Shown here in pieces: positions 1 to 34,201 of a stretch of DNA of 64,000 bases. The stretch is taken from the NCBI RefSeq assembly GCF_963662255.1, contig NC_085047.1:48577006-48641005 (forward strand), read 5' to 3'. Each line of letters starts with the position of its first letter. Positions within the stretch are counted from its first letter, which is position 1. Both the position numbers and the translations under genes were made by a program. The notes beneath the pieces are model-generated. The model worked only from the letters and a program-made list of their open reading frames with translations. It searched no databases and was not told where the DNA came from. The stretch is from Cinclus cinclus. Its lineage: Eukaryota; Chordata; Aves; Passeriformes; Cinclidae.

Positions 1-300
1 AGAAGTTGATTGTATTTACCTATGAATACTGCCTTGAATACTACTGTACTTGAGTAGTTAGCTTTTCCATAAGTCTTTGAAATGTACCAGTGAAATTTTT
101 CAACAAACAAGTGCCAGCCCTTTTAAAATTTCTTACTTGACTTGCATATTCTTCAGCTTCTTTAAATTTCATGGCTGAGAGCAGTTGAAAGCAGATTGTT
201 TATTCATGGTCTGACTGTAGCAGGAAGGAAATAAGAACACTTCATATAATTACCACAAAGTGCATCAATTATAGTTTTAATAATATTTTGAATTTAGTTA

Positions 301-314
301 TCAAGCATGCTTGA
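301..314. repeat. 14-base perfect palindrome
   Basis: TCAAGCATGCTTGA equals its own reverse complement. The half GCATGCTTGAAA recurs at 482-493. It lies in intron sequence; no function is implied. Confidence 0.7.
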
Positions 315-2141
315 AACATACTGCATTTTGCTGACTTCTTTTCTGAGTATTTTTTCCACTTTATAATATGCAGATATGGTGCTTCTTCCTTTATTCAAAA
401 TAAGCATAAGATTGATGAAAACAGATCTATGACCAATGTGCAACCTCAACAACAAGGGAGACAACAGCATGCACTTCACAGCATGCTTGAAAGGTTTTTT
501 AAAGTAACAGGCTCAAAATAGAGGTCCCTTTGCATGCTAAAATAACTTCTAAGCCATGTCTGTTAGCATTTGAGCATGCATCTTTGTTTAATTTTTTTGG
601 TGGTAGTCCTGTCTACACAGTCAGGATCCAGTCTCAGGTAAGAGATGAGCACCCCTCTGCAGCTTCTATGTGGTGAGAATAAGTAAGATTAGTCTGCAAT
701 TTGCATTAATAATGGAGTTGGCACCTAAGCTTATATAACAAATACTTCCATGGTGCAGCAGTGCTTAAAAGCATACCACCACCACCCCAGAAAAAAACCC
801 AACAAAAAAACCTAGAGGAATTCTCATGTATTGTAGTACTGCAGCTGGGACACTAATATAAAACTATTTTTGTTCCTGAATCTTCAGACTACATTCCCTC
901 TCTCTTTGTGCATGGTGTGAGTGGGTGGTGAACAGATGAATTGCCACTTGGCAAGTGAGGTATGGAAGTGGAGAACGGAGTGCTGGGCTTCTGCTTCCCA
1001 TTCTTCTCCTGTTGTCCTTTGCCAAAGGAATTAACAGTCTCCTAGCCCTTATCAATACCATCCACGTCCTAGTTAGACTGGGATTGTGTCACCGTGTGTG
1101 TGAACCTTTGCAGACTGGCACTGTTGGAGTCTGGGGAAGGCATTCCTAGTGTGCAGCTCAGCTTGAGGTCTGCTGTGGGACAAGCACTGGCTTTTAGTAA
1201 GTTTTGAGGTAGTCAGGCTTTAATACAGTTGGCACATAGCTTTCTGAGGTCTGGACTCTACCCAAGGATATCTGCTACCAGGTTTGGGATTAGTGAGAAC
1301 ATTAAAGATGTTCTTTGAACAATAAATCAGGAAAAGCCACTGCCAGAGTCTTTTTTTGTGGACAAATCTTAGTCATTTTCCAGGCTCCATAAAGTGAATC
1401 ACTGAAATGTGTGCTTTAGGCAAAGTTAAATATATGGAACTTTTACCTTGGCAATTTACCATTTTTCTCATTAGAACTCTAGAATCCAATGATATCTCCC
1501 TGTCAATATTTAAGGATTACTTCAGAAATACAGGAATGGTCTTCTGTCTTTCTATAAAGTTTCCAAAGTCATTTGAAAGAGGGAACCTAAATCCTTAAGA
1601 AGAAGAAAGTAGTAATAGTGAACATTGCTATAAATAAATTCACAGCTTTAAAAAGTAGAGTGATTTTCTACTCTATAAATTATAGGTGTTATTCCCCAAA
1701 AGGTATTATAATGACTTGCTGATGATTTGCTTTCAGAGGAGAAAGAAGCTCCCAGCAATCCAAACCAAATCACTCTTCTGGTTGTCAGCTGTTATATTGC
1801 CCAAGATTTTTGTTTCCAAGGTGTTTTTCATTTGGTGTGTACTTCAGTGAGTTCACAAAAGAACAGTGTGTCTGGCAGAACTTTATTTTCTTGCATGTAC
1901 TTGTAATCACATGCTTTCCTGTGAATTGAACTTTACTATAGTTGTAAATATTCCATAGTTAAAATAATATCTAGTGTTTCTTAATTTTTCTGTTTACAGA
2001 GAGCATGACTACTCCCTTGCCTGCCTTTCTTAGCACTTTCTTAATGTATTAGATTACACTTTCAAACCAGTAAGTAATGAAAATGTAGAAGTGATCAAAG
2101 AGACTGCAAAATTTTAGTGTTTGGTGCTCATGGCAGTGATT

Positions 2142-2196
2142 AAAAAAAAGAAACAAAAAAAAACAAAAAGAAAAAGAGAGAAGCAACCAAAAAAAG
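2142..2196. repeat. A-rich tract
   Basis: Nearly pure A with isolated C and G over about 55 bases. It sits about 210 bases upstream of the decayed CR1 relic and may be simple-sequence expansion. Confidence 0.8.
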
Positions 2197-2409
2197 CCCT
2201 GAAAAAATAGCCTGTTAGGTCAAATTTTTGACTGAGTAATGCCTGTCAGTTTTGTACAAATGTAGATTTAAAGGTAGAGGTAGAGCATATTGTTGCAGTG
2301 CTACCAGCCTTCTAGTTGGAAAAGTAGTGGGAGATCTTTTGAGATCATCATAGAGAAACCTGTAGAGATGTATCAAATCATGTGCTTCATATTCATATAT
2401 GCAAATAAT

Positions 2410-3010
2410 TGTGAGACCACTCTCTTTGAAAGGTCATAGCCGTCAGGGGAAGCTCCTGAGGGCAAGAAAGCAAATGTCACTCCAGTCTTCAAGGAGGGTC
2501 TGTGAAATTACATTCCCAGTCACTCTTGCCTTGATCACTGGAAAGGTGATGGATCACATCCTCCTGAAAGCCATTTTGAAACATTTGGAAGATACCAAGG
2601 TGATCAAGAGTGGATTTTTATGCAGGGCGGGTTGTGCTTGGCCAGCCTGAAAGCCTTCAATGGCTGGCTCAATGGATGGGCTAACAGTGGTGGATGTTGC
2701 TTTCTTCAGTGAGGCTTTCAGCTCTGCATCCCATCCATCCTTGTCAACAAGCTAATGAAGTACACACCAGGAAGTGTACAGTGAAGGGCATTGAAAACAG
2801 AATGAGTCGAAGGGCTCAAAGAATAGTGACCAGTGCCATGAAGTTAAGCTGGACACCAGTCACTGGTGCAGTGTCCCAAGGGCTGGTTCTGAGTTCAGTG
2901 CTGTTTATCATCATGATTAGCAACCTGAACAGTGAGAGAGCACACCCTTAACGAGCTGGCAAATGATTTCCAGCGATGCCTTCCAGCTCAGCCATTCTGT
3001 GAATGTGTTG
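2410..3010 (+). mobile_element. Degraded CR1 LINE, internal reverse-transcriptase fragment
   Basis: Two frame-broken stretches resemble CR1 ORF2 reverse transcriptase. Around 2475-2620 there is ITGKVMDHILLKAILKHLED followed by TKVIKS, compared with the family's GKVME.ILLEAISKH...KVI.S. Around 2800-2930 there is RAQRIV, SWTPVTGAVSQGLVLSSVLF, compared with [26 protein letters not shown]. Between them a segment matches the VDVV.LDFSKAFD region with a frame change. Frameshifts and the loss of YADD-type catalytic residues show it is a dead relic. The family is recalled from memory; the boundaries are approximate. Confidence 0.8.
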
Positions 3011-6000
3011 TATCTTCACCATTTGATTGTCTTGAAAAATTCAATTACTGGTCTTTCAAAGTCTAAAATCCAGCTCATGACAAATCAAGAGAAGAGATGC
3101 CAGGTGCAAGGGGTGGGCTATGTGGGAGCAGGTGTAAGATGAATATGAAAGATCAAATAGCTCCCAAAGAATAAGGAGCAGTGTGAAGAATGCGGTGTAA
3201 TACCAAATCTTTGAAGTGCAGCAGGACATTTTTGCAATGTATCTTGACTGCAGTATGATGAGAGGAATGACATGGTGCCATTTCCTTTTCCTGAGGAAAA
3301 AGGTGATGTATTCCCTAAAACGTTTTTGGAAACTGTGTGGTCAAAAAATGAAAGATAGACTTCTACTGGATCATCAGTTGTTACAGACCTCAGTATGAAA
3401 CATTTGTGTAATGGCAATATCTCAGGGATGATATACCCAAGCCTTAAGCTATAGGCCTCTATTTTTCATTCTTTGCTGAAGGTGCTAAGTACAGAAATCA
3501 AATGGAAAATATAAATAAAAATAAAGTACTCAGGCTGTTCTTCCAGTTGTGTTTAGGCCTTTACTGTGAGACTTCCTGGTGATTTTGTAAATCAGTCTTT
3601 AAAGATAGTGAAAATACTGTATTTTGTTTTAATTCACAAGCTGTGTCTTTTCAAGCAATTTTTGAATCAGAATGTAATCTCTCATGGCTTTTTACATGTT
3701 GATCATCTTTAACCTTAGGACTTATAAGAAAATGCAAGGCCATGTAAGAAATTTTAAGGATGGTGAAAAAATAGTACAGAGTCCAGGATTTATGTAATAT
3801 GCGAGATCAACAGATAACACTTGAAAAATTTTATCCAAGCAACCAGTGTTTAGCAAAAATGCTGAATCAGTCCTAGAAGTTATTAGATAATCTTTTATCA
3901 CACAATGCTGTTAGATTACAATTTATGAAAAGATGGAGTGCTGAATAGGAGAACATTTGATGAGTATTTTTCTGATTGCAAGTGAAAAGCACATTTATTT
4001 GCTTGATTTAAGTGCAAGTAGGGGTGCAAGGAAAGGTCAGAAAACTCTATTCCAGGTACAGGTTTTTCAAATATCCCTTTCTCAGACTACTGCTTTTTAT
4101 TCAAAGCCCCATTTGCTTGATTGTCAAGTTCAGCACTATCTGTAATTTTTTTGTAGCCTTTCATTATCTTCAGCAACTGTTTCCAAAAAGTCTGACTATA
4201 TCCATGTGTCTGGGGGTACTGACTTAATATTTTGTCTGGTGGAACCTAAATGTAGGTTTTTTTAGCTCAGTATTTCTTTTCTATAAATAATTCTCAAAAT
4301 AATTAATCCTGTGTGGTGATAAAAGCCAAGTCTCACAACCTTGGTGTTTAAAACTGGCAGTAATACTGACAACAGGTTTTTTTTCTCTGTTAATGAATGT
4401 ATCTGGTTTTGAAACAAGAGTAATTGCGGTCTTTGTTGAAAGTTTAAAGGCAAGGTCAAGGTGGAATAAAATCTGTTGTGAGAAGGGTTTTGCTAATTTA
4501 CCAAGCCAATAGTATGACTGCACTTAGACACAAGTACTCAGACACTGTTGCTGCCTAGAGGAAGTGCAGGTAGAGTTTCTGAATTTGGCATTCCAAAATC
4601 ATCGTAGGCATCCAAAATCATCAATCTTCTGTATGAGAGAAGTACAAGGTGCAAAAAATAAATGGAAAAAAACTAAGAGTCCTTATTGAACTGCCACAAG
4701 ATACGTTACGGACAGGCAAGTGCAATGCAGATGAAGATTTGTAGGCATGAAATTGCATTACATGATTAGTGATGCTTTAGTGAGATATTTTTGCCTTACC
4801 TGCTGCAGAACTGTCAGACACAAGAAGCAATGGAAGCAGACTCTTTTTTTTCCTGACATTTCTACATCATTGTACGTGGAATAATTTTACTTGGCACTCT
4901 TGGACCAGTTAACAGGCAGTGAAAACTGTTGCCGAAGGGAAATTCCAAATTTGAATCTTCTTCCTTATTCCTCTGGAGCCCTTCAGGACTAAATTGAATG
5001 TTTCAGTACTGATCTTTAACCATTTGTATCTTTACCTTACAGGGTATGAAATCAATTCAGGCCTTTTCTGTGCCTTTGGGAAGTTTGTCCTTGTCTTGTG
5101 GAATATATGTTTAATTACAGTACCAGAAATACATGTGTCTTTATCTTGCATATTGACTTTTAAGCTGGAAACAAAGTGGTGCTTTAGAGTTGTGGATAGG
5201 CAAAATGGCTTCTACAGTCTCTAGGAAAAAATAGTTTAGAAAATGCAAGTTGTGTTGCACATTTTACAATAACAAGAAAATTACATTGGTTTGTTGATAT
5301 TCTGTAGCTGCTTAAGGAGACAAAGCTTACCTGGGCCTGCTGATTTTTACTTTCTTCAAGTGACCTTTGTATCTGTAAGCAAATTTCAGGTACATTTGGT
5401 AAAAAGTTACGGTGTCAAAACAGACCATTTCTTTCAAATGTCATGGAAAGCAAATGTCATATAGAGGAGGACATGTGATTTGGGAGGAATGTATTGATAG
5501 TTGAACCAGGGACAAATGCTGAAAAGCTTCTTCTGCTTTTTTTAAGCTTAGAAATATTCTGACTTTTTAAAATTCCAGCTCATTTAAGTAAATTAATAAC
5601 TGATGTAGAATGGTGTAATTCAAGTAATATATTGAGGAGTATAATTTGCAGGTGATTACTTATCTGCATGTATATGACACATTGGGGGATGAAAATGCAT
5701 CAGCTTCTGGGCAGACTATATTAGATTTCTTTCTTATCTATAGCTATAAATTTGTCCTTCTGGTACTAGCCTGGTTTTTTTCATTTGCTGGCTTTCCAAG
5801 ATGGCCAGATACCTGATTCTGGTGCTGTAAAGAGCAATGTAAGTAATCCTTCACTTTTTGAAGGCAAACTCTGTCATCTCAGTAGTTAGACTGAACTGGC
5901 TGCAGGAACTGTCGTATCTATGTATGTAAATACAAGTAGAGGTAAGAGTTTTGCAGGGGAAAGGCATGCTAGAAACTCCAGATCTAATTCCTGCCATAAA

Positions 6001-8117
6001 GGTGATAAGCTGTACTAGCCAGATGGAAAAAAAGCCAGCATAACTTGTGGTTCTGACCTAAGAGAAGTATGGAGGACCAGAAGCTCTTTGATCATGAATG
6101 TACCTTTAAAGTAAGTTTAGTCAATAAAAACCCTTCAGTAGGATTTAGTAAAAACCCTAGGTTATGATTTTAGGAACACGTAAGTGCAGTTTGAATTCTA
6201 GTTTTGTTGGATTTTTTTTTTACTGCCAAGTACCTTGTTAAGGTTGTGGAAAAGTTACCACACAAAATGCTGTGGAAGGTAGGAATATGGATTGCACAAA
6301 ATATAGAACATAGCCATGATAAGTGTTTTCACTACTGTACAAAGAAAATGCTATATTCTGTCTGAATGGTCTATATTCATGATACGGAGGAAAAGATGAT
6401 AAGAAAACAGTCCTTTGAGTAACTCTGATCTGAAGAGTTTTAAAGTAAGGTTATGAATAGGACACACTTACCCCATGTAAAAGCTTGTTCTTTATGACTT
6501 CCCAACTTTGTCTGTCTTACTGTGAATGAGTGACACAAAAGGAGATACTTGGGGAGATACAGTTTGAACTACTGTGTTTGTTCTGAGCATGAAAGTGCTC
6601 TAACAGGTCAACACAAGCAAATCCTGTGCAACTGCTCAGAAGTGCATAGTAGTAAATTACAAAGACTTTTCACCTTTGGTATTTTTTCATAATCCAGAAC
6701 AGGGAGGAGTTGTTTATAGCCCATTCATATAGGGTGATATGAAAATAATGAAAGTATTATTTAAATGACAAACAATGTCAAAATAGGGCTTTTAAAGAAA
6801 ATGGCAAGGGTTAACACAGCTGTGTGTAAACCAAAGAGTAAGTAAGGCCTCTGTTGGAAAGTTTTGAGATGTGCGAGATTACAGTACTACTGAATGCCTG
6901 TCATCCTGTGGAAACTGCTTCTACAAAATTACTGAGCAAAAACAGTACTCGGGGTTTTTATCACACGTTTAAAATCCTTACTTGTGAGGCAGAACTTTGA
7001 ATTTAAAAGGTGGATGGAATTATATATAGAATAACATAGTACCTGAAAACCAGTTTCAGGGCATGCTTTGATCTTGCTCTGATGTGTCCACAGCACCCAG
7101 AGTCATCCTAACCTATAGAAAAACCCACAGGAAATATATTTCTCCAGGGCCATTCATTTTAATGTATTAAGTTTGTTACTACACTTTTCAATGATGTGCT
7201 AATGATATTTGACATGGTAGATTTTCCTGCTATAATAATATTTTTGCCTGTGATCCACCTTTCCTTGCTTTGAGGCTTAGTACAGAAAGTCACACCCTGC
7301 CACTTTTGCTGACATTTCTAGGGAGTGAAAGAGTTGACCTGAAAAGTGTAATTATTTTTTTTATTCAGCTTAAATTCAGTTCCAGTGAAAGTGAGAAAAG
7401 TCTGTGTATTAGGCAGTGTGCACGCTTTTTTAATAAGTTACAATGCCCCAAGTTGGCAGTAATTGAGTGACAGCAGTGAAAGAAATTTTTGGAGTGTGTT
7501 CAGAGCCTAAAAATGTAGTAGTGAGACTAACAGCTTTTATCAAGCTGAAACAGAGATAAAATATGGTTGATGGTAACTAGCAGAAGGCCCCCTTGGCATA
7601 GATACAGCATCCTTCTATTTTTTATCCTATCCAAATACTTCCTGTACTTTTAAAATTTTTGGACATGTGTGCTTTGATAATTTAGAAGTTTGTTTTTGTT
7701 TGGCTGTTACTGGTAATTTTAAGGGCTCCTAGTTTTAAAGAATTTTATTTAGATGCTCAATTTATTTATTTTAAAGAGCTCTGAGATGTTCTTTATAAGA
7801 ACATAATGAGCAGGAAGTATTACACTAAAATAGGCTTTCTTAATTTTCTAGTGCTTTTTACAATTAATGTTTTCTGTAATCAGAACATTTTAATACTTAG
7901 ATTTAATATATGTTGTGGAGCCATTGTTTTCACCAGTGTTTGTGGTGGTCTTTTGATTATAATGTATTTTAAAGCCCCAGTCAGTAGCAAAAAAAAATGC
8001 ATATCTTTGAATTTAAGGAAAGCAATTAACTTCATAAAAGTACTGATACTATCATTTGAATAAGGTTATATTGTCACTGCTATTGTGCTGGAGTACTGTT
8101 TAGTATTGAAGTTTTTT

Positions 8118-8137
8118 TTCGAACAGTTTTGTTCGAA
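8118..8137. repeat. Perfect 8-base inverted repeat with 4-base loop
   Basis: TTCGAACA and TGTTCGAA are separated by GTTT. Each arm carries a CpG in otherwise A/T-rich intron sequence. It would form a small stem-loop in the pre-mRNA. Confidence 0.6.
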
Positions 8138-10091
8138 GTGGAAAGAAAATGGAAATTTCTAACCGTAAACTGATGCAAAAAGACAGTTCCAGTCCCTAAG
8201 AATGCAATAAGAGAGCATACCACCTTGATAATAAGTAGATATTGTGATGTAGGTTATGACTGCTTGAAGATAACAAGGTTGTTAGAGATGTTCTAGATGA
8301 AGCGTAAACATTGAATCTTTTGTGAGTCATTGACCTTGAGATGGAGTGTAAATTTTGAAGCCAGAGCTAAAGGCTAGTAGGTTTTGCAGCACAGCTTTTC
8401 TTGTCGGAGGACCTAACTGGGAAGTGATAAACCACATCAGTCTATTACAATTTCTATCATTGTTCCACAAAAGTGCTCTGCTGGGCAGGCTGCAACTTTC
8501 GAACCCCTTGCAACCCTCTCAAAACCTTTTTGGGTTTTTTTTTCTTCTCAGCAAGACATTTTTAACTTACTTGTGTTTCATGCTTCACAGGCACTTGCTC
8601 GCATACAGCTGAAGAAATTCAGTTATGGTTTTCTATGATTGTGGGGTTGGTTTTTAAGTCTGTATTGTTTAATATAGATTATAATTCCTATGTTGTTTAG
8701 TATGCTACTTTGAAGTCTAAAATATAAAGAAGTCATTCACTATAAATCATAATAAAACCATTGTCGAGGTCATAGTTGCAAAAGCAAAATAATTTAGGGA
8801 TAAAAACCCTTTGCCTAGTATTGTTCTTTTAAAGTTAAAGTGCTCTTTTTTAAAAAATTGAAAACCAGTATTATGTTCTCACAAATTATCATGGCTCATC
8901 ACAGGTAGAAGTGGATGGCATGGCCAGTTCTGTAAACTGGTGGCACAGCCAGTAAGGATGCACAAATGCCAGCAGTTAACAAATATCACTTGTGTGACTT
9001 ATCCGATCATTGTGAGTCCTCTACCAAGTAATATTTTAGGAGCCAAACTCTTAAGTATTGGATTATCCAAATGAAAATTGGTTAGGATTATACTAAAACC
9101 TTATTAAAAGGTTCATTAAAAAGGATGTGTAAAAAGTATGAGTCTGTTCATTAGTATACATACAAATGTTGCAAAAAGTTAATAACGTGGATTGGGAGGA
9201 GGTAGCATCCACATCATAATACCATAATTGGTAATTTAAAGGAGTTTAGATTACTCACTGATACCTGTGTTTAAAATCAGTCTTTGAAAACTGGTGATTC
9301 AGAAACAGATTAGTAGCAAAACGTGTGTGGAGCAATACTTTCTGCAGACCTGGTTTGATCATAGAAGTACTAAGTATCAAAAATTGCAATGGCTAAGCTG
9401 TCTGAAAATGCCCAGTTCTTTCCTCACTGCTTTGGTGAGTAAAGGTTAATGAAACTATTTGGCCTAACACCAAAATACTTTTCCAGGAGCATGAGACAAT
9501 GTCCTAGGATTTCTGGACATCTACTATACAAACATGGAATAAATACTCATCTCCTGCTCCTATCAGTGACTTCCTCTGAGCAGCAGGAATAATTTTTTTT
9601 CTTTTTTTTTCTTTTGTCACATCACGACACAGTCTGCTATCATTTTCATTTTGTTTGCATTTTGCCTTCAAAACAGCAATTCATCTAAGTTCTGAAATCC
9701 AATTTCCACTCTGTGAAAGAACACGAACATTTTCAGTATATGTTAAGAAGCAGTACGTGACTGCAGTAGTCATTCAAAGTAGTAGTCCTGCCAAGAAGAT
9801 ATGAACAAAATGCACGTCTGCTAACCTTAACTTGAATCAACAGCCTTACACAGTGAGGCAGGATACCATACTGGGATCATACAAAGTGGAAGATGCTGTG
9901 CAAGGCATATAAAAACAATCCTTCCACTGCATTTAGCATAAGTGAAACCTCAGCAGGAGCAATGTGTAATTTGGAACACTTGAGTTCAAAGAAATGGGTG
10001 ACCCAAGGCAGAGCAGTTAGAGGAAATCAGCAAGAATGATCATAGATCTAGGAAAAAAATAGACTACTAGAAAACACAGAGCAGGAGAGAG

Positions 10092-10131
10092 GTTTTGTTT
10101 TGTTGGTTTGTTTTTTTTTGTTTTTTTTTTC
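10092..10131. repeat. T-rich/TTTG simple tract
   Basis: Interrupted T runs with G, in intron 4. Low complexity only. Confidence 0.75.
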
Positions 10132-11242
10132 ATTTAGGTGATAGACTTGAAGAGAGATGTTTCTCCCAGGAAGTGTAAGAAGTTCTTTCAGTGGAGTGGT
10201 TGTATTTGCCTTCTGCTAATGAAGAAGAGAAGAGGCAAGGGGACTAACCTTGTCTGTTGTGTTAGAAGGAAAGGAAAAACACTTCAATGGAGAAGAGTGA
10301 GAGAGAGAAGATTGCATGGGAACTGTGCCACCTTCATCACCAGAGACTTCAGGATCAGGGTGAACACAAGCAGCATTGTGTGAGATCAGGCAGATGGGTG
10401 AAGATGACTGTTTCAAGTTCTTCACAGATCTGTGAACCTCTCTGGGTTTTTACCTCCCTTGGTTGAAACTAGCCTGCTTTTTAGGATTTCTTTTTGCACT
10501 TTGCAAATAATTGTTAAATTAGAAGTACCTAAAAATATATCAGTAGGGATCTTTATACTCTTTTCAACAGTAATAGTGATTAAATGCACAAGATTAGGAT
10601 TTGTCCAGGAATCATAAGAAAGAATCCTACAAAGCCAAATATAGGACAAGATAAGATTTAGTGCTGTGCCATGGTCACAGGGTCATTAATGAGAATGAAC
10701 TCTCCCTCTGCTGCTGAGGTGGGTTTGGGAGAAGGGTGATTTTTATTGAATTTAGTTCTACAGGATTGCCAGACACTTTTGTTGGTCTCTGAAATACTCA
10801 GCTGTACATCACTGCATGGTTTTTCACATTTGGTTTAGGATCATAGCAGGTTTCTCATGTGCATTTGTCTGGCATGCACAAACTATTTTACTGAATGGCA
10901 AAAGTAATTATGCCTTTATTAGTACAAAAGTTAGGGACTTTAACTTGATAATTTGTAGTTACAAAAAAAAAATAGAGCTGTCTTAAAGTAGAATGTTTTC
11001 AGAACACAGTATAAGAATCGCTAAAAGATTGTGCTTTGCTTGCTCAGCCCATGTGATTTGATAAGCAGTTTCAACTTCAGTTTTCTCTGGATAATTAGAA
11101 TTAAACTGAAAATTAATAAATTAAACTAATGCTTATCCAAATCTTTCCTTTCTGTTCCTAAGGACTGCTTATTTTTCTCTGCAAATAAATTTATAATGTG
11201 TAAAGAGTTGCCCAAAGAGACAAATCTGGGGAGTTGTTCAGG

Positions 11243-11257
11243 TTTTTTTTTTTTTTT
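11243..11257. repeat. T run
   Basis: About 15 consecutive T in intron 4, followed by ctccag. It could act as a cryptic acceptor tract, but no exon-like sequence follows. Confidence 0.7.
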
Positions 11258-13866
11258 CTCCAGATAGTGGGCTTGATTAAGAGATACCTTGAAATAATTC
11301 CTGACACATGTATTAACTTCTGTTAGTCAACTTCAGTGTTTTTCAGGGATTCATCAAAATATATATTATTTAGGTATACCAATTCTATCCCTATACGATT
11401 TCTGGTAGATATCCCCCTACTGAATTTTAACTTGAATGTAAAGTTAAATTCGGGTTATCTTGTTTGTAAAATTTCTTTAAAAAATGTTGTTTCAATCTGT
11501 GATACAGTGATTCTAGAAATGGAAGCCTCCAGAATGAGACATTTAATTTTTTTTTTAACTGAGATTTTTTTAAAACTGTGATGTGACTACATAAATATTT
11601 TTGTCTGTAGGAAAAATCTTCTGTTCCAGAGTTGTTTCAGTGAAGGAGACCTGTGACTTTAGAAAAAGGTGAACTGAATATTCCAGACCAGCTGAGGGTT
11701 CTTTTTTATTTTGCTGCTTTAGAATACTCCTACACAGATTTCTAAATGGTCTCTATTGTTAAATGTGTTCTTTAATGTATGAAATCTGAGTGTGAATCAA
11801 TCTGTTGATACTTATTTTGCTAACTAGTACAGTCATACTGTGCTTTCTCATCTCTACCTGCCTTCACCTTAGGGTAGAAGGTCTTTGGTGCAGGAATTGT
11901 TACCCAGTGCTGTGCTGATTAGTCATCTGGTATAATGCAGTCTTTGTGTGAATAGGACTTCTTGTGCTTACCAAAATCCAAACAGTAAAATATTTAAGGT
12001 GAAAATATCATGAGGATGTTAAAAGCATTTTTTAGAGTATTATCAACCTGTGAACCTGCAGGGAGGAAAACGGTATTTGATGCGTTCTGTCCATGTATTA
12101 TATATCTGAAAAATTTTAGTGCCTGTGTAGTGTATTGTTAACTCTAGTGAAAACATAATAATTAGACTTGTAGCTTAACACCCCATATATATCAAAGCAG
12201 GTTTTGTAAAGGATGTGGATTTGTTCTTTGAGTCACAGTGTAGCAATAGAAAGGTCTCTTAGTGAAATGATGTCTTTTCATATCTAGCAGATTGGATTGC
12301 CATCAAGTTCAGCAGTGACTATGAATTTAAAGATTGTATACTGCTTGTTTATTTCTAGTAACTTTTGTAGAAGCAGTCTAAATGGAATGCTTGCAAAAAA
12401 GGGTGGTGGTGGTATAGGGGCCAATTTCTTCTGGAAATCATAGAGCTAATACAGCACAAGCTGGATCTGTTGTTATTGCTGTTGGAAAGACAATTGAATA
12501 TATCTTACATTTTTTGATCACATTTTTGATAACATCTTCTACCTGTTCTCAGAAATGCAACACCTCAGATTCTTTTTACATATCTTGTCCAAGGATTGTA
12601 GAGTTTCAGAAACCCATTTTGCAGCCTTTCATAAGCAACAGTAATTTAATTTCTCATGGAAGTTTTTTGCTGGAGTATTAATTTTTTGTACCTTGTTTTA
12701 CACAATAGAAATTACTTCTTGATTTGTATCACATTGTGGTCTTCTGCCTCTTTGCATGTGTTTACATTAAAGCCTGATAGATTCAGGAAGGCTTGGGAAT
12801 ATCCTAGAATGTGTTTAGGAAATCACACAAGGTACTGGAATTTACTACGTTAACTTCTAGGTAGTCTAAACTGTTTTGCTCAGGTACTCTTAGCTTCAGA
12901 TCAATTTAAACTGGAAAAGCAAAGCAAGAGCTGTAACTCAGCCTTATTATAATCTTACAGGTCGCAACTGAATAGGAATCCCTGTTTTGTCCAGGATTTA
13001 CAGAATGAATGGGTGTCTAAATCACTCCATTTGAGAACAAGTCTGGCATATATTATCAGCTTTAGTTGTGAGTTTATTTACTTTTTTGCCCTCCAAATAA
13101 GCACTGCAGGTTTCATTATATACACACTGTGTTAGGAATTGAGGAATCCTCTGACTACGGACTTTGAGAATGGATTATGAGAAACAGGACGGCAGAAAAT
13201 AGAGCATTATGAAGTGAGTTGTCATGTTTCTAACCAGCCAACTCTAGCTCAGTTCTTAAACTTGCCTCCATAGTAAACAAAGCAAAGACAGAAAAATAAC
13301 ATAAAGGCAGTGCTTTCCAGTTTTGCAGCTGTGTGAATTGGTGAACACTTGTAAATAGGAAGAATTTAGATGAGTGTTGTCTCCAATATCAAGTGATATG
13401 GTAATGTTTCATCTGTATCTCACTTGTGTATTTTTAATGTACAATGTGCAAATGTGCCTAATAACCCTGGGCAAAACTTGCTGTAGAGCTGGCTTCCCAT
13501 CCCTGCATTTGGGGTGGTGGGCAGCAGTGGAGCTGCCTCCCACTGGAAAGATCTAGGGCAATTTGGGCAGAAATCCCAGTGGCTCCGTGGCTGCGGGCTG
13601 GTGCGTGTTGAGGACAGGCACCAGGGTGTCAGTAGGGAATGTGGTGCTGGAGCACAGCAACGCTGAGAAGAAACGTCAGGAAGATGCAGTCAGGGAGAGC
13701 CTGTGTCTGGGTCCTTGCACAGCATTACTGTGACAGAGAAACTTGTCATTTTTATCAAAACAAAGTTGGTTTGAAACTGGCAAAACAAAGCTTGAATAAC
13801 TTTTCAGAGACTAATGTTTAGGTTTATCGTGGTATATGTATTGTATATTTATTTTTTTTTCCACAG

Positions 13867-33382
<19,516 letters not shown>

Positions 33383-34201
33383 GCTGCACCCGGTGCCGCC
33401 GACGCGCCGTCGCTAATGCTGCAGGACCGGCCGCGCAGCTGCGTGCCAGGAGCCCGGCTTGGGCCAGAGAATGTACTGTACACCCACACCTCCCACCTGT
33501 CCCACCGCCACGACCCACCCCCTGCCGCGGGGCCGAGTGGGGACTCCCACGTTGTACCTGGTTTTGGGGTTAGACTTGAAAAGAAAGTGCTAGCACGGTT
33601 TGTGTTGTGGATATGCTACTTCTGTAGTTTACTTGACATGGTTCAGACTGGCCGATGCATTTTTTTCAGTGACAGTCTGTAGCAGGTGAAGCTGTGAAAT
33701 GTGCTAGGGGCAAGCATTTTTGTTGTCGTATGTGGTGAATTCTCTTGATGTAACAACTTCATCTGACCAATAGTACACGACATCTTTGAACTGGTACTTG
33801 AAGCATACAGTATATGTTACCATGGCAAAAAAGCAAACTAACCATAACTCTCAGAGACAGTTTTGATAGACGTTTATTTTTAGTGACTTTTGTGGGTTGG
33901 TTCGTTTTCCACCTAGTTCAATGTTTTATGACCGACACGATTGCTATGATGAGATTTTTTTAAGAACATGAAAGCGTTTGCATTTTTTCCCAGCAATTAC
34001 AAACGTCCCAAAGATTTATTTCCAACACAAGTTTTTGGTTTTGTTTTGAAATCTATGACTTGACTGGTATTAAAGCTGCTATTTGATAGTAAAATAAGTA
34101 TGTTGTCATTGATATAAACATGTTTGGTTCAGCAAACAAACTAAAATGATTGTCATAGACAGTGTTTTATTTTTTTCCTGTTGGTGTTAATGATTTGTGA
34201 G

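Larger units (their letters stand above)
1..13866 (+). other. CDK8: CDK8 intron (3' portion, probably intron 4)
   Basis: The stretch is A/T-rich and no coding exon was recognised in it. I looked for the exon encoding GIHYLHANWVLHRDL and for the AEHDLW segment and found neither, so the preceding exon lies upstream of the window. It holds a decayed CR1 reverse-transcriptase fragment (2.4-3.0 kb), A-rich and T-rich simple tracts, two short perfect inverted repeats (301-314 and 8118-8137) and a GC-richer patch at about 13480-13720. It ends at the exon 5 acceptor. Confidence 0.85.

Noticed and set aside
1..13866. Upstream CDK8 exons (N-lobe, AEHDLW, HRD-containing exon)
   Set aside because: No matching coding segment with flanking splice sites was found; the preceding exon must lie upstream of the window.
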